Below are positions 7,688 to 15,242 of a DNA stretch of 49,369 bases, piece by piece. The notes beneath the pieces were generated by a model. That model was not told the origin of the DNA, searched no databases, and worked only from the letters and a program-made list of their open reading frames with translations. Within the stretch, counting starts at the first letter, position 1, and every line of letters starts with the position of its first letter. Origin of the DNA: an uncultured Lachnospiraceae bacterium (lineage in GTDB: Bacteria; Bacillota; Clostridia; Lachnospirales; Lachnospiraceae); NCBI GenBank assembly GCA_947625015.1, contig CANQMR010000025.1, positions 1 to 49,369 of the forward strand, read 5' to 3'. Made by a program: the position numbers and the translations under genes.

Positions 7688-7716
7688 ATTATACAACGAT
7701 CAACCCATTTTTACTA
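7688..7716 (-). promoter_or_regulatory. Probable rnf operon promoter
   Basis: A perfect -10 box, TATAAT (minus strand, 7688-7693), lies about 55 bp before the rnfC start. The -35 at the right spacing is poor (TAGTAA-like), which may mean that an activator is needed. It lies between the foldback repeat and rnfC. Confidence 0.5.
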
Positions 7717-7747
7717 GATTCTTTTCCCAAAAAAATTAAGAATAAAA

Positions 7748-8295
7748 CAACCCCTTCTCCCCTTTCTATATACCATGGCCCCCGGCGGATATCTTTCTGT
7801 TATCTTTAAGTTTTTATTTGTGAAACCGCCGCCGGATAATCCTTTCCCATTTTCCCGCACTGCCATCGGTTTTAAGAAATCCTGCTGCCGGGCCCTCCTG
7901 CATATTAGATTGCACGTGCTTACGAAGAACTCGCACCGGGAAGGGGTGGCTGGGAAACATTTGCAGCCCCTTTGAAAACGCCGGTACTTGCGAAGGCCCT
8001 TTGACATATTTGCCATTAAGTATATGATGAACAGGGCCTTCGCTTATGTACCGCTGCGTTTTCGACAGAGCGCAAGCGTGGCTGCATAATGTTTGCCCAG
8101 CACCCCAAACCCGGCGCTCAGACACTTCTTCGCACGTGCAATATGCAGGAGGGCCCGGCAGCGGATTTCTAAAAAACCGCGTGTCGGGAAAATCGGGATA
8201 AGGATTACCTTGCGGCGGTAATCCACGAATATTCCGAAAGATAACAGAAAGATATCCGCCGGGGCCGGAAGGGTTTATGAAAAGGGGAGAAAGAG
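7748..8295. repeat. Giant foldback (inverted-repeat) element, copy 1
   Basis: This approximately 0.55 kb gap between the Gx transporter gene and the rnf promoter is one long imperfect palindrome. Outer arms: a 28-bp perfect inverted repeat at 7780-7807 and 8237-8264, with weaker similarity out to about 7751 and 8292. Inner stem: 11 bp perfect, GCGAAGGCCCT (7990-8000) with AGGGCCTTCGC (8033-8043), loop 32 nt. Between them the two arms (about 7835-8000 and 8033-8214) match with small insertions and mismatches. Copy 2 is at 32655-33130. Open frames of about 100 codons cross it, but I do not regard them as genes. No target-site duplication or transposase was seen. Confidence 0.9.
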
Positions 8296-8303
8296 TTATA
8301 GGA

Positions 8304-8804
8304 TTAGTTTTGAGGGAAATTTTTGAAGTGCCATTTGATTAGGAGGTGGCTTAAGTAGCCGACAAGCAGACCGGAAAGGATGCCGGAAATGCAGAGGACT
8401 GGGAGGTAATAGAAGATGGCTGCATTTTCCATGACAAATACTGCGGCTATGATTTGGCCTGCATTGTGGGATACTGCTCCTGCCATGCTGACGCCCAATA
8501 TGGAAAAAAGGGGGTATCGTTTTAAGATGGCCATGACAAGCAGACAGCAGACGCCTCCCATAAGGCCGTAAAGAATACCTGTAACTCCGGAATATAAAAA
8601 GCCTGCCATTGTTACCCGCAACAGCATAATAAAAAATGCCTGTTTCCCGCCATAGCGGTACAAAACAAGCATAGTTACAATATTCGCAAGCCCGATCTTC
8701 ACTCCCGGCACAGCCGCCATCACCGGCAGCAGACTCTCTAAATAGCCGAGAACCAGGGAAATGGAAAGCAGCATACCTAATTGTGTAATCTGTTTCGTCT
8801 TCAT
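8304..8804 (-). CDS. Gx transporter family membrane protein
   Basis: A 166-residue protein with five or six membrane helices and many glycines (GVKIGLANIVTMLVLYRYG near residues 34-52; GILYGLMGGVCCLL near 76-89). It matches the family called Gx transporter or heptaprenyl diphosphate synthase component I, which resembles the substrate-binding S component of ECF transporters. The substrate is not established. It is the last gene of the run fabH-to-Gx, 21 nt after the NusG domain II gene, a pairing often found beside Rnf or flavin-based electron-transfer genes. Its stop lies just beside the foldback element, which would form its 3' untranslated end. Confidence 0.85.
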   Translation of the reverse strand: MKTKQITQLGMLLSISLVLGYLESLLPVMAAVPGVKIGLANIVTMLVLYRYGGKQAFFIMLLRVTMAGFLYSGVTGILYGLMGGVCCLLVMAILKRYPLFSILGVSMAGAVSHNAGQIIAAVFVMENAAIFYYLPVLCISGILSGLLVGYLSHLLIKWHFKNFPQN

Positions 8805-8825
8805 AAGTTGTACCTTCCATGCATC

Positions 8826-9206
8826 TTAATTGTCTATATCCTTCTCTTTGCCGGACGCAACCTCAATAAACACCTGATTGGGCAGGCATATGATGGTTTC
8901 TCCGTCTTTTGAAGCCGGTTTGTGGCGGACGCAGATCTGATCCGGACAGCTGGCGCTTTCCATATATACGGCATGATCCTTAATGACAATCCTGTTATAT
9001 GCATCTGTTCCATTATCGGCGCCAATGGAAATTTCCCTGTCGTCTTTCAAAGAATATACCGTCTCATTTCCATTAACTGTAACATATACCCAATCCCCCT
9101 GTTTTTTCCAGCCCGCCGACACACACAAAAATGCCGCCGCTGCCAGAATAAGCAACAGGATTCCTACATCCCCTTTTTTTATGAGAGAGTTCCGCATTAT
9201 ATCCAT
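8826..9206 (-). CDS. NusG domain II-containing membrane-anchored protein
   Basis: A 126-residue protein with one N-terminal membrane helix (VGILLLILAAAAFLCVSAGW, about residues 14-33) and an extracytoplasmic NusG domain II fold. The typical pieces are the VTVNGNETVYSL strand and the SASCPDQICVRH segment followed by IICLPNQVFIEV; the paired cysteines in SCPDQIC are characteristic. It is not a transcription factor despite the family name. Such proteins occur next to Gx transporters and ApbE in redox loci. Start 9206 has AAGGG seven nt upstream. Function unknown. Confidence 0.85.
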   Translation of the reverse strand: MDIMRNSLIKKGDVGILLLILAAAAFLCVSAGWKKQGDWVYVTVNGNETVYSLKDDREISIGADNGTDAYNRIVIKDHAVYMESASCPDQICVRHKPASKDGETIICLPNQVFIEVASGKEKDIDN

Positions 9207-9229
9207 GCATTTTCCCTTACAACATCATC

Positions 9230-10303
9230 TTACTTAACCAGTTCATATCCATCTGCCTTAAGCCGGAATTTTTTCCGCAGACCATCTGTGACATATATTT
9301 TTTTCTGAGCAGTGATAAATATTGCCTCTGCACCCTTTTCCTGCACATATTTCAATCCATTTTCCAACCCCATGACAAAACATGCTGTTGACAAAATGTC
9401 CGAATCAATCCCACTGCTGCTGACAACCGTTACTGATATCAGTCCATTGTCGGCAGGATAACCTGTAGCAGGATCTAAAATATGATGATACCGCTTTCCA
9501 TCCTGTTCAAAATATTTTTCATAATCTCCGGAGGTGGATATAATTTTATTACCTTCAGTATCAATTATTCCAACCACTTCTCCGTCCTTGTCTCTGGGAT
9601 CCTGAATCCCTATATGCCAATCTTTGTTATCGCCTTTATTTCCATAAGCCAAAATACTGCCGCCGATTGAGATAACCGCTCCCTGGACCTGTGTATTTTT
9701 TAACAGTTCGGCCACTTCATCACAGGCAATTCCCTTACCTGATGCGCCAAAATCCAATGCCATATTTTCTCCATGCAAAATGACGCCGGTGTCCACTACT
9801 TCTACATCATCCGTATTCACAGCCTTTAATGCATCCTCTATGGCATTTGGTTCCGGAACGACATTGCCATGCTCCTCGATTTTCCATACATCAACCAGCG
9901 GACGAATACAGGGAGAATACGCGCCGTCCGTCTCTTCCGATATCTGAATTTCCCTTTTTAAATATTTCAAAACATTAGGCGATAACGGATATATTCCGTC
10001 TACTGCATAATTGGCATTGCATTTTGATATTTCCGAATCTGCTATCCGGATAGAAATCTGCTTTTCCAAACTTCCAATACAATCATCAATTTGTTTATTT
10101 ACCTGGTCGCTTTGATTAATATCTTCAGCATAAATTGTTTTCTTAAGCGCGGTTCCCATCGCCGTTCCGGCATAGGTCTCAGACTGTACGTCCATGTCCC
10201 GCAGCCGGTTCATCCTGACGCCAAAATATACCATGGCGCCGATAAACACAAAAGCAACCACCGCTGTAATTAAATGCCTGTACTTTGCAAAAAATCTTAT
10301 CAT
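9230..10303 (-). CDS. apbE: FAD:protein FMN transferase (ApbE family)
   Basis: A 357-residue enzyme that transfers FMN from FAD to a Thr in target proteins outside the membrane. An N-terminal anchor (ITAVVAFVFIGAMVYFGV, about residues 12-29) is followed by the ApbE domain: ALDFGASGKGIACDEVAELL, then ISIGGSILAYG, and the STSGDYEKYF...HHILDPATGYPADNG region that binds FAD and Mg2+. Its start is 5 nt after the fabZ stop, so it is translated from the fatty-acid operon. Likely clients in the window are RnfG (SGAT motif) and RnfD (TTATPL motif). Identification is secure; client assignment is inference. Confidence 0.95.
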   Translation of the reverse strand: MIRFFAKYRHLITAVVAFVFIGAMVYFGVRMNRLRDMDVQSETYAGTAMGTALKKTIYAEDINQSDQVNKQIDDCIGSLEKQISIRIADSEISKCNANYAVDGIYPLSPNVLKYLKREIQISEETDGAYSPCIRPLVDVWKIEEHGNVVPEPNAIEDALKAVNTDDVEVVDTGVILHGENMALDFGASGKGIACDEVAELLKNTQVQGAVISIGGSILAYGNKGDNKDWHIGIQDPRDKDGEVVGIIDTEGNKIISTSGDYEKYFEQDGKRYHHILDPATGYPADNGLISVTVVSSSGIDSDILSTACFVMGLENGLKYVQEKGAEAIFITAQKKIYVTDGLRKKFRLKADGYELVK

Positions 10304-10308
10304 ATTTC

Positions 10309-10734
10309 CTACCCAATCATAAATGTGATTTCCGCCTTACAGGCAACCTTGCCGTTCACCGTAGCCGTAACTGCGCCAACACCCAAAGGCCCCTTCATCT
10401 TAATAATCTCACACTCCAGATCTAAACGGTCTCCGGGAACCACCTTCTGTTTGAACTTAGCGCTGCTTACTCCGGCAAAATAAGCGGTCTTTCCCTTATT
10501 CTCCTCCTGGGAAAGAACTGCCACAGCGCCCAACTGGGCCAAAGCCTCTAACTGCAACACGCCCGGCATAACCGGTTCTTCAGGAAAATGCCCTGCAAAA
10601 TAGGGCTCGTTATACGAAATATTCTTATATCCTTTTATGGATTTTCCCGGCACCATCTCCGTCACATGGTCAATCAGCAAAAAAGGCTGCCTGTGAGGAA
10701 TAATTTCCATAATCTGTTTGATATCCAACTCCAT
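10309..10734 (-). CDS. fabZ: 3-hydroxyacyl-[acyl-carrier-protein] dehydratase FabZ
   Basis: A 141-residue hot-dog-fold dehydratase of type II fatty-acid synthesis, removing water from (3R)-hydroxyacyl-ACP. The active-site stretch GHFPEEPVMPGVLQLEALAQ (about residues 48-67) contains the catalytic His and the Glu on the following helix. PHRQPFLLIDHV near the start is also diagnostic. It is 22 nt behind fabF and 5 nt before apbE in one run. Length is normal. Confidence 0.97.
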   Translation of the reverse strand: MELDIKQIMEIIPHRQPFLLIDHVTEMVPGKSIKGYKNISYNEPYFAGHFPEEPVMPGVLQLEALAQLGAVAVLSQEENKGKTAYFAGVSSAKFKQKVVPGDRLDLECEIIKMKGPLGVGAVTATVNGKVACKAEITFMIG

Positions 10735-10756
10735 ATTTTTATCCTCTCTAAATCAA

Positions 10757-11998
10757 TCAGTCTTTATACTTTCTGACAGCTAAGGTTGCATTGTGTCCGC
10801 CAAAACCTAAAGAATTGGAAAGGCAGACATCCACATCCGTATTGACGCCCTTGTCCTTGACATAGTTCAATGAAAATTCCTCCGGGTCCTCTACCTCGCG
10901 AAGTCCCACATTTTCATGGACATAGCCTGTCTCAATGGATTTTACACAGGTGATAAACTCAACGCCGCCGGCAGCGCCCAACAGATGGCCTACCATGGAT
11001 TTGGTGGAACTGATAAGCGGCTTATTCTGGGCGTCGCCCATAGCTATCTTAATGGCTCTTGTCTCAAATAAATCATTGTGGTGGGTGGAAGTTCCATGCG
11101 CGTTTATGTAATCGACCTCCGAAGGCTTTACTCCTGCATCCTGCATGGCAAAAATCATGGCGTTGGCCGCTCCCATGCCGTCCTCTGCCGGAGAGGTAAT
11201 ATGGTAAGCGTCTGAGGTTGCCCCATAGCCGACCACCTCTGCAAGAATCTTGGCCCCTCTCGCCTTTGCATGCTCTAACTCCTCTAAGATTACCACACCG
11301 GCTCCCTCTCCTAACACAAAACCTGCCCGGTCCTTGTCAAACGGAATGGATGCCCGGCTAATATCCTCCGTTGTGTTTAACGCCGTCAGCGCTGAAAATC
11401 CGCCTACGCCAATGGGCGCTACGCAGGCTTCCGTACCGCCTGCCACCATAACGTCTGCATCCCCATACTGAATGGTTCTGAATGCTTCGCCGATATTATG
11501 GGTACCTGTTGCGCATGCCGTTACCACATTGATGGATTTTCCCTTCAGTCCAAAATAAATGGAAACATTGCCGCACGCCATATTCGAAATCATCATCGGA
11601 ATTGCCAGAGGCTCAATACGGTTCGGTCCCTTATCAACCAAACGACGATCATTGCGGACAATAGCCTGAAGACTTCCTGTGCCGGAACCGACAGCCGTAC
11701 CTACCCGGTAAGGATCTTCCTGTTCCATATCAAGACCTGCCTGTTCTATGGCTTCCTTAGCAGCAGCCACCGCATACTGTGAGAATACCTCCATACGCTT
11801 TGCTGCTTTTGCGTCCATATAATCCTTTGCCACAAATCCCTGAACCTCCGCTGCTAACTTCGCTTTAAAATCTGTGGCGTCAAACTTGGTAATCGGCGCA
11901 ATGCCTACCTTGCTGGCCTTTATTCCCTCCCAAAATTCATCTACACTTAAACCAATCGGGGTAATGGCCCCCATACCTGTCACTACAACTCGTCTCAT
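10757..11998 (-). CDS. fabF: 3-oxoacyl-ACP synthase II (FabF)
   Basis: A 413-residue beta-ketoacyl-ACP synthase II that elongates acyl-ACP with malonyl-ACP. It begins RRVVVTGMGAITPIGLS, as the family does. The nucleophilic Cys is in VTACATGTHNIGEAFR near residue 163; the two catalytic His are in NAHGTSTHHND near residue 304 and KSMVGHLLGAAGG near residue 340. It ends GFGGHNATLAVRKY. The start has AAGGAGA seven nt upstream. It follows fabG by 35 nt. Confidence 0.97.
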   Translation of the reverse strand: MRRVVVTGMGAITPIGLSVDEFWEGIKASKVGIAPITKFDATDFKAKLAAEVQGFVAKDYMDAKAAKRMEVFSQYAVAAAKEAIEQAGLDMEQEDPYRVGTAVGSGTGSLQAIVRNDRRLVDKGPNRIEPLAIPMMISNMACGNVSIYFGLKGKSINVVTACATGTHNIGEAFRTIQYGDADVMVAGGTEACVAPIGVGGFSALTALNTTEDISRASIPFDKDRAGFVLGEGAGVVILEELEHAKARGAKILAEVVGYGATSDAYHITSPAEDGMGAANAMIFAMQDAGVKPSEVDYINAHGTSTHHNDLFETRAIKIAMGDAQNKPLISSTKSMVGHLLGAAGGVEFITCVKSIETGYVHENVGLREVEDPEEFSLNYVKDKGVNTDVDVCLSNSLGFGGHNATLAVRKYKD

Positions 11999-12033
11999 GT
12001 CAATCTCCTTTTTGTATATATTATATATATCGT

Positions 12034-12774
12034 TTACATGCTCATTCCGCCGTCAACGCAGATTACCTGTCCGGTTATGTAAGCTGCCCTGTCGGACGCT
12101 AAAAAAGCAACGGTCTCCGCCACATCTTTTACATCCCCTAAGCGTTTCATTGCGATATGATCCGCCACCTGTTTCTTTGCCTCCTCCGGCATGGCGTCTG
12201 TCATCTCCGTCACAATGAAACCGGGAGCAACTGCATTGACAGTGATGCCTCTTGAACCTAACTCCTTGGCTACGGATTTGGTGATACCAATCACCCCGGC
12301 CTTAGAGGCAGAATAATTCACCTGACCGCCGTTGCCGTAGATTCCTACCACACTGGAAAGATTGATAATATGCCCGCCCTTTTGCTTTAACATCTGGCGG
12401 GATATATGTTTGATGCAGTTAAAGGTTCCCTTCAGGTTGGTATCCAATACTGCGTCGTAGTCCGCCTCGGACATCTTCATCAAAAGACCGTCTCTGGTAA
12501 TACCGGCGTTGTTGACTAAAATGTCAATTCTGCCGTACTGGGCAACCAATTCCTTCATCATGGTTTCCACAGCCCCGTAATCGGAAATGTTACAGCCGTA
12601 CACAGAGGCTTCTCCGCCCTGTTCTTTAATCATTGCTGCAACTTCCTCTGCTTTTTCCTTGCTGCCATTATAATTGACGATAACCGATGCGCCATACTGT
12701 GCCAAAGTCAGGGCAATCTGCCTTCCAATGCCCCTGCCTGCGCCGGTTACCAATGCCACCTTACCTGTTAACAT
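12034..12774 (-). CDS. fabG: 3-oxoacyl-[acyl-carrier-protein] reductase FabG
   Basis: A 246-residue short-chain dehydrogenase that reduces 3-oxoacyl-ACP with NADPH. The nucleotide-binding motif [12 protein letters not shown] is at residues 10-21, NNAGITRD near 88-95, and the catalytic Ser-Tyr-Lys set is in the [20 protein letters not shown] stretch (about 137-156). GAVETMM to [10 protein letters not shown] and the end [12 protein letters not shown] are typical. It lies 9 nt after fabD within the fab operon, which supports FabG over other members of the large family. Confidence 0.96.
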   Translation of the reverse strand: MLTGKVALVTGAGRGIGRQIALTLAQYGASVIVNYNGSKEKAEEVAAMIKEQGGEASVYGCNISDYGAVETMMKELVAQYGRIDILVNNAGITRDGLLMKMSEADYDAVLDTNLKGTFNCIKHISRQMLKQKGGHIINLSSVVGIYGNGGQVNYSASKAGVIGITKSVAKELGSRGITVNAVAPGFIVTEMTDAMPEEAKKQVADHIAMKRLGDVKDVAETVAFLASDRAAYITGQVICVDGGMSM

Positions 12775-12783
12775 AGCGCCTCC

Positions 12784-13710
12784 TTACAAGCCTAATGCTT
12801 CCTTTACTTTATCCAAATCCTCATACTTATCTACATTGACAATCGTTACTTCTCTGTTAATCTTCTTGACGAAGGAAGACAATGTCTTTCCCGGTCCAAT
12901 CTCCACAAAGGTGTCCACGCCGTCCGCTAACATTGTCTCCACGCATTGAATCCATTTTACGGAGTTAGAGACCTGCGTTGCGAGCAGATTTTTCACCTCG
13001 CCCTTGTCCGTCACCATTCCTCCGGTGACATTGGTGACATAGGGAATGGCGATATCATGAATCTCCACATGTTCAAGCTCCTTCGCCAGCTTTTCACCGG
13101 CGCCCTTTAACATGGGGGAATGGAACGGGCCGCTGACATTTAACGGGATGCATCGCTTAGCCCCTGCTTCCTTTAGCAGCTCACAGGCCTTATCCACTGC
13201 CGCCTTCTCGCCGGAAATGGCAATCTGCCCCGGACAGTTGTAGTTGGCAATGCCTACTATGCCGTCTACCTTTTTCAGGACCTCTAAAATCTTATCGGCG
13301 TCCATGGCAATAACCGCCGCCATGCCACCCTGTCCTGCCGGGACCTCATCCTGCATATAAATCCCGCGCTTTCTGACAACCTTTGCGCAATCTTCAAAAT
13401 CCATAACCCCGGAAGCCACCAGGGCAGAATACTCTCCGAGGGACAATCCTCCGGTCACATCCGGCTTCACGCCTAAATCCAACACCGCCTGCAACATGGC
13501 TACCTCTGCTGTCAGCATCGCAATCTGCGTATATTCCGTAATGTTGATATTCTCATTCTCCTCAAAGCAGAGCGCCTCGATGTCTAATCCGCAAGCCTTA
13601 GAAGCCGCCTCAAATATGGCTTTGCTCTTTTCATTCCGGTCATAGAATTCCTTTCCCATTCCCACATACTGCGCCCCCTGTCCGGGGAACATAAATGCAA
13701 TCTTACCCAT
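12784..13710 (-). CDS. fabD: Malonyl CoA-acyl carrier protein transacylase FabD
   Basis: A 308-residue enzyme that loads malonyl from CoA onto ACP. The start FMFPGQGAQYVGMG and the nucleophile elbow GLSLGEYSALVASG (catalytic Ser near residue 88) are diagnostic; the partner His is in VSGPFHSPML near residue 197. It lies between fabH and fabG. The gene for its partner ACP is not in this cluster. Confidence 0.97.
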   Translation of the reverse strand: MGKIAFMFPGQGAQYVGMGKEFYDRNEKSKAIFEAASKACGLDIEALCFEENENINITEYTQIAMLTAEVAMLQAVLDLGVKPDVTGGLSLGEYSALVASGVMDFEDCAKVVRKRGIYMQDEVPAGQGGMAAVIAMDADKILEVLKKVDGIVGIANYNCPGQIAISGEKAAVDKACELLKEAGAKRCIPLNVSGPFHSPMLKGAGEKLAKELEHVEIHDIAIPYVTNVTGGMVTDKGEVKNLLATQVSNSVKWIQCVETMLADGVDTFVEIGPGKTLSSFVKKINREVTIVNVDKYEDLDKVKEALGL

Positions 13711-13730
13711 CCTTTCTTATCCTCCCAATT

Positions 13731-14777
13731 CTATTCTTCTGTATCCTGCATTTCATTTTCCGCCCCATCTGCATCCTCTGATTCCTCGTCGTCGGTAATC
13801 TCCGGCGTCGGCATGCTCCACTCTAAAAGCTGGGCTCCCCAGGTAAGACCGCCGCCAAAGCCGCACAGAACCAGCTTATCCCCCGGTTTTAACATGGCGC
13901 TCCGGTTCATCTCATCTAAGAGAATCGGAATGGATGCGCTGGAGGTATTGCCGCAATGCTCAATATTCATCGGGAATTTCTCAATGGGAATCTCCATCTT
14001 ATTGGAGACAGAGGCAACAATTCTGGCGTTTGCCTGATGCAGCACAAAATAAGTAACATCCTCTTTGCTCATATTGGCCCGCTGCAAAAGCACATCAATG
14101 CAGGCCGGAACCTTACGGACGGCAAACTTAAAAATGTCCGGTCCAATCATCTGGATATAATGCTTATCCTCTGTCTTCTTATTGAGGAAATTCCTGGTTG
14201 AGCGCTCCTTGCATTTTAGAGACATTCCCTTTGAGCCGTCGCTCCTTGTCACACTGCTCAATATTCCCTGTTCCCGCTCCGTAACAATGGCCGCACCGGC
14301 GCCGTCGGCAAATAAAATGCAGGTTGAACGGTCCTTCCAGTCCACCATCTTAGACAGGGTTTCGGAACCGATAATGAGCGCCGTCTTTGCCAGACCGGCA
14401 GTAATATAGGCGTCAGCCGTCTGTAAGGCATAGACAAAACCGGAGCAGGCGGCATTTAAGTCAAAACAGGTGGCGTTCACCGCGCCAATCTTATCCTGAA
14501 CGATACAGGACATACTCGGCGTTGCCCGTTCCGGTGAAAGGGTTGCCAGTATAATCAAATCAATCTCCTTGGGATCGATTCCCGCATTTTCAATGGCTGC
14601 CAAAGCCGCTTCCGTCGCCATATAGGAAGTAGTCTCGTCCGTTGCGATATGACGCTCCACAATTCCTGTGTGCTCCCTGATCCATTCATCATCTGTCTTT
14701 ACCATCTTTGCCAGCTCATTGTTATCAATGATTGTCGGCGGTAAAAAACTCCCCGTACCAATAATTCCTGTAGCCAT
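13731..14777 (-). CDS. fabH: 3-oxoacyl-ACP synthase III (FabH) with acidic tail
   Basis: The initiating condensing enzyme of fatty-acid synthesis, joining acyl-CoA and malonyl-ACP. Catalytic Cys in DLNAACSGFVYAL (near residue 113), His in FVLHQANARIV (near 250) and Asn in EHCGNTSSASIP (near 280) are all present. The last 25 or so residues (EITDDEESEDADGAENEMQD) form an acidic tail beyond the usual end at GGGLTWGAQLLEW. The ATG at 14777 is used because AGAGG lies six nt upstream; that ribosome site would be inside the gene if 14798 were the start. First gene of the fab operon, behind a consensus promoter. Confidence 0.96.
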   Translation of the reverse strand: MATGIIGTGSFLPPTIIDNNELAKMVKTDDEWIREHTGIVERHIATDETTSYMATEAALAAIENAGIDPKEIDLIILATLSPERATPSMSCIVQDKIGAVNATCFDLNAACSGFVYALQTADAYITAGLAKTALIIGSETLSKMVDWKDRSTCILFADGAGAAIVTEREQGILSSVTRSDGSKGMSLKCKERSTRNFLNKKTEDKHYIQMIGPDIFKFAVRKVPACIDVLLQRANMSKEDVTYFVLHQANARIVASVSNKMEIPIEKFPMNIEHCGNTSSASIPILLDEMNRSAMLKPGDKLVLCGFGGGLTWGAQLLEWSMPTPEITDDEESEDADGAENEMQDTEE

Positions 14778-14815
14778 AGTAACCTCTTTTCTTCTCATAT
14801 TAAAATAACGACAAA

Positions 14816-14849
14816 ATAATAGACTTATGACCTGTTATGTGTCTATTAT
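14816..14849 (-). promoter_or_regulatory. Inverted repeat in the fabH leader (operator candidate)
   Basis: ATAATAGAC (14816-14824) and GTCTATTAT (14841-14849) form 9-bp perfect arms around 16 nt, which reads TTATGACCTGTTATGT on the plus strand. The central ACCTG with flanking TTAT/TTAT loosely recalls a FapR-type lipid operator, but the match is partial. It lies 12 to 45 bp downstream of the -10 box. Confidence 0.4.
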
Positions 14850-14860
14850 CATCTGATAGA

Positions 14861-14889
14861 ATTATATTGAAAAACTTATCCTTTGTCAA
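14861..14889 (-). promoter_or_regulatory. fabH operon promoter
   Basis: Perfect consensus on the minus strand: TTGACA (14884-14889), 17 bp, TATAAT (14861-14866). It lies directly after the stop codon of the 101-residue gene and drives fabH and probably everything through the Gx transporter. Confidence 0.85.
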
Positions 14890-14898
14890 CAATAAATA

Positions 14899-15204
14899 CT
14901 ACTCCTTCAGTTCCTCCGTTTCCACCAAAGCCAGCTTCTCCTGTAGGTTTTTGATGCGCACATTGATGGTGTCAATCTGGGACACAAACTGGTCTAATGC
15001 CTCGTCGATATTATCTCCCTGCTTTCTGGCAATATAGACGTCCATTCCCATCTGGGTAAAGAGCTTATTCTTGTCATTGTTGTAGCCCCTGATTTTGCTC
15101 TTTAAGTCGTTGACCGTCGCTAACCTCTTAGTCGTGTCCTTCGCCTTATCCATCGCATTACTTGAGGTTTCCTTAACCTTATCCAGAAAATCATTAAATC
15201 CCAT
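14899..15204 (-). CDS. Small coiled-coil protein of unknown function
   Basis: A 101-residue hydrophilic, mostly helical protein starting MGFNDFLDKVKETSSNAMDK. Two regions look coiled-coil: about residues 4-45 and 65-97 (DALDQFVSQIDTINVRIKNL). No cysteine, signal or membrane segment. The ATG at 15204 follows CAGGAGGAAGCG directly. It lies 38 nt after the GTPase fusion gene and 10 bp before the fabH -35 box. Similar small proteins followed by zinc ribbons exist in Firmicutes, but this one has no zinc ribbon; function not recognised. Confidence 0.75.
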   Translation of the reverse strand: MGFNDFLDKVKETSSNAMDKAKDTTKRLATVNDLKSKIRGYNNDKNKLFTQMGMDVYIARKQGDNIDEALDQFVSQIDTINVRIKNLQEKLALVETEELKE

Positions 15205-15242
15205 ACGCTTCCTCCTGTTCCGCAAAGTCCTAAACTCTGCTT

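Noticed and set aside
7814-8125. Minus-strand frame inside foldback copy 1 as a protein gene
   Set aside because: No ribosome site, and loop changes between copies alter residues without constraint; kept only as a finding about the repeat.
7748-8295. Insertion sequence
   Set aside because: No transposase frame and no flanking direct repeat; the whole unit is a palindrome.
8826-9206. Transcription elongation factor NusG
   Set aside because: Only domain II is present behind a membrane anchor; the NGN domain of NusG is missing.
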